DNA from: an uncultured Bacteroidota bacterium
GTDB taxonomy: Bacteria; Bacteroidota; Bacteroidia; Flavobacteriales; Flavobacteriaceae
NCBI GenBank assembly: GCA_903879875.1
Contig: CAIRNC010000142.1
Coordinates: 1-6,266 of the forward strand
Length of the DNA stretch: 6,266 bases
Reading direction: 5' to 3'
Shown piece after piece: positions 1 through 5,045 of this stretch (position 1 is the first letter of the stretch; every line of letters starts with the position of its first letter). Below the pieces are notes generated by a model. That model searched no databases and was not told where the DNA came from. It was given only the letters and a program-made list of their open reading frames with translations. Made by a program: the position numbers and the translations under genes.

Positions 1-78
1 CTTATATTTGAAGTAAGCGTAATTATTTCGGCAATTGTCGTAAAAAGACAAAATAAAAAAGAACAGATTGGTTCGTAA
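1..78 (+). CDS. C-terminal end of an unidentified membrane-associated protein (5' end outside window)
   Basis: An open frame runs from the left edge to a TAA at 76-78 and gives the last 25 residues of a protein. They read as a hydrophobic stretch (LIFEVSVIISAIVV) followed by a basic, polar tail (KRQNKKEQIGS). This looks like a final transmembrane helix with a positively charged cytoplasmic end. The frame alone is short and could be chance. However, a strong hairpin plus T-run begins 26 bp after the stop, and no other plus-strand gene ends nearby, so a real gene ending here is the simplest reading. The family cannot be told from this fragment. Confidence 0.55.
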   Translation, partial: LIFEVSVIISAIVVKRQNKKEQIGS

Positions 79-104
79 TAAACATTTTGTTTAGTAATAC
101 AATT

Positions 105-145
105 CATAAAAAAACTCATTCTAAATTGAATGAGTTTTTTTTATG
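105..145 (+). terminator. Intrinsic terminator, symmetric and possibly bidirectional
   Basis: The arms CTCATTC (115-121) and GAATGAG (128-134) pair perfectly around a 6-base loop. They are flanked by seven A's on the left (108-114) and eight T's on the right (135-142), which extends the pairing to about 14 bp. The outermost CAT and ATG also match in mirror fashion. The T-run follows the stem in the plus direction, so it should end transcription of the gene stopping at 78. The A-run gives a T-run on the other strand as well, but no minus-strand gene ends here. Confidence 0.85.
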
Positions 146-234
146 AAGTACTCTTCTTTTGTTTTCTCCATTAATTCTATTTGAATTTCAAACCTTTAAT
201 TTATTGTAATCATATACTTTTAAGTAAATTTAAA

Positions 235-259
235 TTAGCGTTGTAAATATAACAGCTAA
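235..259. promoter_or_regulatory. Imperfect inverted repeat upstream of the dioxygenase gene
   Basis: TTAGCGTT (235-242) and AACAGCTAA (251-259) are inverted copies with one bulged A, around an 8-base AT-rich centre. The repeat sits about 65 bp before the ATG at 325, in the only upstream region the dioxygenase gene has (146-324). It could be an operator or a leader hairpin. I found no convincing TAnnTTTG promoter here; the nearest is TCTATTTG at 176-183, one base off and without a well-spaced TTG. The repeat is short enough to be chance. Confidence 0.25.
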
Positions 260-324
260 CTAATAGTGCTTCCCGTTTTAATTAGTCTACCTTGCCCAAA
301 CTTGTCAATTCAAGTATTTGGTGT

Positions 325-918
325 ATGGAAACGGATTTTGAGGAATTGATTGCGGGTTTTATAGCAAATAAGATTGGGATTTCGGAGCATTTTTTGAGCG
401 ATGAATTGTGCCAACATTTGGCTGCTAATTTGTTGGCATTGCAAAAGGAGGAGTCACTAATAGCTGCTGGAGTTGGCAATGATGCGTTATGGCAACAGAG
501 TAAACTGATTCGCAAAGACAAGATTTTTTGGTTGGATAAAAAGCATAATAATGTGCATGAAAATGCTTTTTTTGCCAAGATGGATGCTTTTGTGTTGTAT
601 TTGAACCAGACGTGTTATACGAACATTAAGAGTTATGAATTTCATTATTCGCTATATGAAACGGGCGATTTTTATGTAAAACATTTAGACCAGTTTAAAG
701 ATGATGCCAGCCGACAATATTCGGTTGTGAGTTATTTGAATCCTTTGTGGGAATTGAAAGATGGCGGGGAACTGATGATTTATCAAACCAATAACAATCA
801 AACTATTTCGCCAACTCAGGGAAAGACCATTTTCTTTAAAAGCAATGAATTGGAACACGAAGTACTTGTTACGCAAGAACGGAGAATGAGTGTGACGGGA
901 TGGTTGAAGAAAGGGTAG
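325..918 (+). CDS. 2OG-Fe(II) dioxygenase, EGL-9/SM-20-like prolyl hydroxylase family
   Basis: This 197-residue cytoplasmic protein carries a double-stranded beta-helix dioxygenase fold in its C-terminal half. The iron ligands are H120 and D122 in YETGDFYVKHLD, and H178 in LEHEV. R187, nine residues after the distal His, is the expected 2-oxoglutarate anchor. GGEL (147-150) and the GKTIFF strand (166-171) are also typical. The N-terminal half, with IRKDKIFWLD at 62-71, resembles the bacterial relatives of EGL-9 (COG3751-like). One characterised member of that group, in Pseudomonas, hydroxylates a proline of EF-Tu; a similar role here is only inference. The reaction would couple substrate hydroxylation to decarboxylation of 2-oxoglutarate to succinate. 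The frame stays open upstream to a TTG at 292, but the first ATG at 325 gives a normal family length. The gene stands alone between a terminator and a convergent gene. Confidence 0.88.
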   Translation: METDFEELIAGFIANKIGISEHFLSDELCQHLAANLLALQKEESLIAAGVGNDALWQQSKLIRKDKIFWLDKKHNNVHENAFFAKMDAFVLYLNQTCYTNIKSYEFHYSLYETGDFYVKHLDQFKDDASRQYSVVSYLNPLWELKDGGELMIYQTNNNQTISPTQGKTIFFKSNELEHEVLVTQERRMSVTGWLKKG

Positions 919-986
919 TTTTTTTAAGAAAACACAATCAAAACCGAAAGCGTTGTTACGGTTGTTAATTTTGAACGCAACTTATT

Positions 987-1877
987 TTAATAATACTCAA
1001 TAACCCTTTTTACTATTTTAGTTTCTTTTTTAGAAGTGTTAGTTTTGATAATCCAGTTTTTGTGACTGTCATAAAAATAGGTATTGATAGTAACCGATTG
1101 AAAGTTAATCTGAGTTATTTTGGAGGTTTCTTTGATTACATTTCCATTGGCATCGAAAACAAAATCATTGCGCATGATCATTTTATTGTCTTTACCAAGC
1201 ATTAAAAAGGAATTTTGCCTTCCGTTAGTGTCATAAGTGTGTTGGTATTTAGTATCGATATCTTCAAAATCATTCTCTCTACTCTCAATACATCTTCCTT
1301 TGGTATCGTATTTATAGGTTGTTACTGTTTGAAGTTTATTTTTTCTTTCAAACAAAGATGTTTTTATATGCAACCCTTTTGGATTGTACTCATAGACATA
1401 TTTCAATGCAAAAATGGTATCTTTAAGATATTCTACCATTTCTGTTTTTAGATTTTTGTTGTTGTATTTGTATTTAAAAGTCATTTCCAAAGTATCTGCT
1501 TCAAAATGTACTTCTTTCTCCCTTAGGTTTTTGACGTTGAAATAAAACTGTACTTCTCGAACTTTCTTATTGGATTTATCAAAGTTTTCATATTTAGCTA
1601 TAGAATCGTTACTGCCATAACTGTAGCCGTCATGACCGAAATATTGATTTTTGAAGTAGGTATCGGTATGGGTTAATCGTCCTTTTTCATCAAAAAAATG
1701 TTTCCAGCTCATGTTAGCAGCCGAAGGAACTTCATTTTTAGGCGTACTGTGATAACTCATGGTTTTTACCTTTCCGTTGAGGTCGTGGTCTTTTGGAGTG
1801 ATTTGTAAACCATTCATTTGAGCCGAACCACTAAGTGTGAGTAGTAAGCAAAGTATAGAAGCGTTGATTTTGTTCAT
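987..1877 (-). CDS. Secreted YD-repeat-like protein of unknown function
   Basis: This 296-residue protein has a clear signal peptide: K3, then a hydrophobic core ILCLLLTL, then GSA|Q with probable cleavage after A19, as is common in Bacteroidetes. The mature part contains repeated aromatic hairpin units, roughly [YF]x[YF][DN]xxG/N. They begin near residues 111, 136, 162, 188, 213, 239 and 267, a spacing of 25-28 residues. A related FFDEKGRL lies at 61-68 and LNGKVKTM at 33-40. The units resemble degenerate RHS/YD repeats and should form an extended beta structure outside the cytoplasm. The C-terminal IVKRVIEYY is a common ending in such Bacteroidetes proteins. There is no toxin or sorting domain, so it is not a polymorphic-toxin RHS core. 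It lies 25 bp downstream of the XRE regulator gene on the same strand, probably co-transcribed. Function is unknown. Confidence 0.8.
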   Translation of the reverse strand: MNKINASILCLLLTLSGSAQMNGLQITPKDHDLNGKVKTMSYHSTPKNEVPSAANMSWKHFFDEKGRLTHTDTYFKNQYFGHDGYSYGSNDSIAKYENFDKSNKKVREVQFYFNVKNLREKEVHFEADTLEMTFKYKYNNKNLKTEMVEYLKDTIFALKYVYEYNPKGLHIKTSLFERKNKLQTVTTYKYDTKGRCIESRENDFEDIDTKYQHTYDTNGRQNSFLMLGKDNKMIMRNDFVFDANGNVIKETSKITQINFQSVTINTYFYDSHKNWIIKTNTSKKETKIVKRVIEYY

Positions 1878-1894
1878 ATTTACTATGGTTTTAT

Positions 1895-1910
1895 AAGAAT
1901 AATTATTCTT
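1895..1910. promoter_or_regulatory. Perfect 16-bp palindrome at the regulator/YD-protein junction
   Basis: AAGAATAATTATTCTT is its own reverse complement. It spans the stop codon of the XRE regulator (1903-1905) and ends 17 bp before the ATG of the secreted protein. Cro/C1-type regulators bind such dyads, so it may be an operator for autoregulation or for the downstream gene. It could also act as a small RNA hairpin in the message. A rough estimate for DNA this AT-rich allows about one such palindrome in a few windows of this size, so the call is tentative. Confidence 0.3.
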
Positions 1911-2256
1911 CCGTTTCGACTTGATTTAGTAGCTGACTGATTTGTTTGAGCTTGTCGAGGGGTAATGTTTTTAGTTGTTGTTGCCAATTGTTGTCTTCCA
2001 TTGCTGGAATTAGTTTGATTAATGGATGTGTCTTTTCTACTGGTACATTTGGGTCTTGTTTGAACATCAGTAGGTCGTTGGGTTGGCAATATAGGGCTTT
2101 GCAAATGAGGTTGAGGTTGTCTAAACGCATGACGTGGGAGTCGTTGTTTAAAATTTTATGTGCAGTATGGGGTGCAATGCCAATTTTTACAAGAAAAGAA
2201 TACGGTTTTACTATTTGGCGTGCTTCTAAAACGGGTTTTAGGTTTAAGTAAAGCAT
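1903..2256 (-). CDS. XRE (Cro/C1-type) HTH transcriptional regulator
   Basis: This 117-residue protein has an N-terminal five-helix Cro/C1 DNA-binding domain (about 5-66) of the HTH_26 type common in Bacteroidetes. The segments are LKPVLEAR, then SFLVKIGIAPHTAHKILNN covering helix 2 and the recognition helix (20-38), then RLDNLNLICKALYC (44-57) and PNDLLMF (59-65). The tail carries THPLIKLI (76-83) and a short C-terminal helix KLKQISQLLNQV (102-113). There is no sensor domain, so any effector is unknown. It probably acts as a dimer on DNA. The start is the ATG at 2254-2256, about 30 bp from a good promoter element. The secreted YD-repeat protein follows after 25 bp, and the 21-bp repeat array lies immediately upstream. 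Its targets cannot be told from the sequence. Confidence 0.85.
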   Translation of the reverse strand: MLYLNLKPVLEARQIVKPYSFLVKIGIAPHTAHKILNNDSHVMRLDNLNLICKALYCQPNDLLMFKQDPNVPVEKTHPLIKLIPAMEDNNWQQQLKTLPLDKLKQISQLLNQVETEE

Positions 2257-2286
2257 AATTTGGTGTGTTTGTGTTTGTTGCTTCTA

Positions 2287-2294
2287 CAAATTTA
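2287..2294 (-). promoter_or_regulatory. Probable -7 promoter element of the XRE regulator gene
   Basis: Read on the minus strand, this is TAAATTTG, an exact match to the Bacteroidetes/Flavobacterium -7 consensus TAnnTTTG. It would place the transcription start near 2280, with a leader of about 25 bases before the ATG at 2256. No clean TTG -33 element is seen at the usual distance, so the assignment rests on one half of the promoter. The upstream flank leads directly into the 21-bp repeat array. Confidence 0.5.
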
Positions 2295-2332
2295 GGAATT
2301 GATTTTGAAATATACTACTTGAATGTTGTTAA

Positions 2333-2605
2333 AAGATAAATTAATTCTATTATAAAGTCATTTTATTATTTTATAAAGTGAATTTATTATTTGATAAAGT
2401 CATTTTATTATGTTACAAAGTAAATTGATGATTTATAAAAGTGAATTTAGTATTTTATAAAGTGAATTGGTCATATATGAAAGTGAATTGATTGTATTAT
2501 AAAACAAAATGATGTTTTTACAAAGTGAATTAACTATGTTATAATATAAATTTAATATGTAATAAAGTGAATTTATTGTGTTAAAAAGTAAAAGTATTAT
2601 TGGTG
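2333..2605. repeat. Degenerate tandem array, exact 21-bp period, 13 units
   Basis: Twelve consecutive 21-bp units fill 2333-2584 and a weaker thirteenth ends at 2605. The consensus is AAAGTGAATT (columns 1-10) followed by TATTATTTTAT (columns 11-21). Units start at 2333, 2354, 2375, 2396, 2417, 2438, 2459, 2480, 2501, 2522, 2543, 2564 and 2585. Aligned by hand, columns 1, 2 and 7 (A) and 16 (T) are invariant in all 13. Columns 5, 10, 12 and 18 differ in one unit each. Columns 6, 11, 17, 19 and 21 vary freely. No insertion or deletion breaks the period. No frame is open across the array on either strand, so it is not a coding heptad repeat. There are no spacers, so it is not CRISPR. It occupies most of the 438-bp gene-free stretch 2257-2694. 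The role is unknown; iteron-like protein binding or DNA shape are possibilities. Confidence 0.92.
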
Positions 2606-2636
2606 TTTGTTAATTGTAGAACATTTATATAAAAGA

Positions 2637-2663
2637 ACACCCGAAGTGATTGGCTTCGGGTGT
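2637..2663 (-). terminator. Intrinsic terminator of the mutase operon
   Basis: ACACCCGAAG (2637-2646) and CTTCGGGTGT (2654-2663) form a perfect 10-bp, GC-rich stem around a 7-base loop. On the minus strand the stem is followed by TTCTTTTATA, a short T-rich tract. It lies 31 bp beyond the mutB stop, so it should end the mutase transcript before the repeat array. In the plus direction it is followed by CTTAAATT, a poorer terminator. Confidence 0.85.
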
Positions 2664-2694
2664 CTTAAATTAAAAAAAGTAATTTTAATAAAAC

Positions 2695-4821
2695 TTAATC
2701 TGCAATCAATACCTCTAAAATACTAATTGCTGCCTCGCTAATTTTAGTTCCAGGACCAAAAACAGCCACGGCACCCGCATCGAAAAGGAATTGGTAGTCT
2801 TGTGCTGGGATAACGCCCCCTACAATTACCATAATGTCTTCGCGTCCGTATTTTTTAAGTTCTTCTATTACCTGTGGTACTAGGGTTTTGTGTCCCGCTG
2901 CTAACGAAGAAACGCCTAAAATGTGTACGTCGTTTTCAACTGCTTGTTTGGCGGCTTCGGCAGGCGTTTGGAATAATGGACCAATGTCTACATCAAAACC
3001 TACATCGGCATAACCTGTTGCTACTACTTTGGCACCACGGTCGTGACCGTCTTGTCCCATTTTGGCAATCATAATTCGTGGTCGACGTCCTTCTTTTTTA
3101 GCGAAGGCATCGGCTAATTGTTTGGCTTTTTCAAAGCTCTCGTCGTTTTTAATTTCTTTGCTGTACACGCCGCTAAAACTTCTAATTTGTGCTTTATATC
3201 TTCCGAAAACTGCTTCTAGAGCGTCACTGATTTCACCCAATGTAGCTCTGTTTCTTGCTGCTTCTACGGCTAAAGATAGTAAATTATCGTTAGCATTTTT
3301 AGCCGCATCGGTTAATTTTGCTAAACATGCGGTAACTTTTGCGTTATCGCGTGTTGCTTTTATATGTTGTAATTGCTCAATTTGTTGTTTGCGCACCATT
3401 TGATTATCCACATCCAAAATGTGTAAAGGATCTTCTTTTTCCAAACGGTATTTGTTGACACCCACAATTATATCTTGGCTGCTGTCGATACGTGCTTGTT
3501 TACGCGCCGAAGCTTCTTCGATACGCAATTTAGGAATTCCGGATTCGATAGCTTTGGTCATACCACCTAATTCTTCTACTTCTTCAATCAAAGCCCAAGC
3601 TTTATCTGCGATTTCTTTGGTTAAGGTTTCTACATAATAACTACCTGCCCAAGGGTCAACGGTTTTACAAATTTTGGTTTCTTCTTGTAAATAGATTTGG
3701 GTATTTCTAGCAATACGTGCCGAGAAATCGGTTGGTAAAGCAATGGCTTCATCTAAGGCATTGGTGTGTAAGGATTGGGTTCCACCAAAAGCTGCCGCAG
3801 CTGCTTCAATAGCCGTTCGAGCCACATTATTAAATGGATCTTGTTCGGTTAAACTCCAACCTGATGTTTGGCAATGTGTACGCAAGGCTAACGATTTTTC
3901 GTCTTTCGGGTTGAATTGTTTTAGCAATTTTGCCCATAACATTCTACCCGCACGCATTTTGGCAATCTCCATAAAATGGTTCATACCAATCGCCCAAAAG
4001 AATGAAAGTCTTGGAGCGAACTCATCGATTTTCATTCCGGTAGCCAAACCCGTTCGGATGTATTCCAAACCATCGGCAAGTGTATAAGCCAATTCGATAT
4101 CGGCAGTAGCACCTGCTTCTTGCATGTGGTATCCCGAAATAGAAATGGAGTTGAATTTAGGCATGTTTTTGCTAGTATATTCGAAAATATCCGCAATGAT
4201 TTTCATGGAAGGTGTAGGTGGATAGATATAGGTATTTCTAACCATAAACTCTTTCAGAATGTCATTTTGGATGGTTCCCGAAAGCAATTCAGGAGCTACT
4301 CCTTGTTCTTCGGCGGCCACGATGTAGAATGCCATAATTGGCAAAACCGCACCATTCATAGTCATGGAAACTGACATTTCTCCCAAAGGAATTTGGTCGA
4401 ATAAAACTTTCATGTCTTCAACCGAATCGATGGCAACCCCCGCTTTTCCTACGTCACCCACCACACGTTCGTGATCGGAATCGTAGCCTCTGTGCGTAGC
4501 TAAATCGAAAGCTACGGATAACCCTTTTTGTCCGGCAGCCAAGTTTCGTCTGTAAAAGGCATTACTTTCTTCAGCAGTTGAAAAACCTGCATATTGACGA
4601 ATGGTCCATGGTCTGCGAACATACATAGTGGCATAAGGGCCTCGAAGATTTGGTGCAAAACCAGCTCCGAAACCTAGATGTTCCATGCCCTCAATGTCGC
4701 TTGGAGCGTAGATGGGTTTTAGTTCAATGTTTTCGGCAGTGTGAAAGTGATCGGTTGTCGCTTGACGGTTTTCGGTCAAGTTACTGTCGCCTAATTTTAA
4801 ATGTTGGATGTTTTTTCTCAT
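2695..4821 (-). CDS. mutB: Methylmalonyl-CoA mutase large (catalytic, B12-binding) subunit
   Basis: This 708-residue subunit (also called scpA) interconverts succinyl-CoA and (R)-methylmalonyl-CoA by an adenosylcobalamin radical mechanism (EC 5.4.99.2). An N-terminal TIM barrel (about 40-550) carries RRPWTIRQYAGFSTAEESNAF (positions 69-89, key Y77). It also carries Q185 and R195 in the GTIQND...EFMVRNTYIYPP block, and H232 in SGYHMQEAG. These match Y89, Q197, R207 and H244 of the Propionibacterium enzyme with a constant offset of 12. The C-terminal cobalamin domain (about 580-708) has the DxHxxG motif at 591-596, with H593 as lower axial ligand, then SSL (638-640) and GG (668-669). All catalytic residues are present and the length is normal. 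The ATG lies one base after the stop of the small membrane-protein gene. A hairpin terminator follows the stop. Its base composition is clearly richer in G+C than the gene before it. Confidence 0.97.
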   Translation of the reverse strand: MRKNIQHLKLGDSNLTENRQATTDHFHTAENIELKPIYAPSDIEGMEHLGFGAGFAPNLRGPYATMYVRRPWTIRQYAGFSTAEESNAFYRRNLAAGQKGLSVAFDLATHRGYDSDHERVVGDVGKAGVAIDSVEDMKVLFDQIPLGEMSVSMTMNGAVLPIMAFYIVAAEEQGVAPELLSGTIQNDILKEFMVRNTYIYPPTPSMKIIADIFEYTSKNMPKFNSISISGYHMQEAGATADIELAYTLADGLEYIRTGLATGMKIDEFAPRLSFFWAIGMNHFMEIAKMRAGRMLWAKLLKQFNPKDEKSLALRTHCQTSGWSLTEQDPFNNVARTAIEAAAAAFGGTQSLHTNALDEAIALPTDFSARIARNTQIYLQEETKICKTVDPWAGSYYVETLTKEIADKAWALIEEVEELGGMTKAIESGIPKLRIEEASARKQARIDSSQDIIVGVNKYRLEKEDPLHILDVDNQMVRKQQIEQLQHIKATRDNAKVTACLAKLTDAAKNANDNLLSLAVEAARNRATLGEISDALEAVFGRYKAQIRSFSGVYSKEIKNDESFEKAKQLADAFAKKEGRRPRIMIAKMGQDGHDRGAKVVATGYADVGFDVDIGPLFQTPAEAAKQAVENDVHILGVSSLAAGHKTLVPQVIEELKKYGREDIMVIVGGVIPAQDYQFLFDAGAVAVFGPGTKISEAAISILEVLIAD

Positions 4822-4822
4822 T

Positions 4823-5044
4823 TTATTTAAATGGAATTTTAATAAAATCTAGTAATAACGAATGTATCGGAATTTTAAATAATAGTTTATATGGAAGCAT
4901 GTATGATACATAACTTAAATAAAAGGCGATAAGTGAAATTCCAATTTTTTTTAAATTTTTATAATCTACACCAATTACAAAATAAATCATTCCAATAATT
5001 AATGTAATTAAAACGAATATATATGAAATGATGAAATATGTCAT
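4823..5044 (-). CDS. Small two-helix membrane protein between mutA and mutB, unknown function
   Basis: This 73-residue protein starts at the ATG at 5042-5044, one base after the mutA stop (TAA-C-ATG), and ends one base before the mutB start (TAA-A-ATG). Such exact spacing at both ends argues for a real, translationally coupled gene. Two strongly hydrophobic helices lie at about 3-25 and 35-53. They are joined by a short polar loop VDYKNLKK (26-33), and a third hydrophobic, slightly basic segment runs to the C terminus (54-73). There is no signal peptidase site, lipobox, cysteine pair or known motif, and I recognise no family. The gene is about 19% G+C by hand count, far below mutB, partly because Ile, Phe, Tyr and Leu dominate. 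A longer start at 5098 would overlap mutA by 53 bp and is less likely. It may be unrelated to the mutase or may tether it to the membrane; neither is shown. Confidence 0.75.
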   Translation of the reverse strand: MTYFIISYIFVLITLIIGMIYFVIGVDYKNLKKIGISLIAFYLSYVSYMLPYKLLFKIPIHSLLLDFIKIPFK

Positions 5045-5045
5045 G

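Noticed and set aside
292..324. TTG at 292 as the start of the dioxygenase
   Set aside because: The ATG at 325 is in the same frame and gives the full domain. The extra 11 residues have no family-like features.
942..963. Hairpin AACCG/CGGTT between the convergent dioxygenase and YD-protein genes as a terminator
   Set aside because: The stem is only 5 bp with a 12-base loop and no clear T-run directly after it on either strand. It is too weak to call.
1946..2251. Plus-strand open frame opposite the XRE gene and a second minus frame inside it
   Set aside because: The HTH protein frame explains this DNA. The other translations are compositionally odd and have no recognisable motif.
2333..2605. 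CRISPR array
   Set aside because: Units are contiguous with no unique spacers between them, and there are no cas genes nearby.
2333..2605. Coding heptad repeat (21 bp equals 7 codons)
   Set aside because: The first plus frame hits TGA or TAA in units at 2417, 2480, 2501, 2522 and 2564. Other plus frames and the minus frames also meet stops repeatedly.
2874..4374. Several plus-strand open frames opposite mutB
   Set aside because: They are antisense shadows of a well-supported 708-residue gene and show no domain features.
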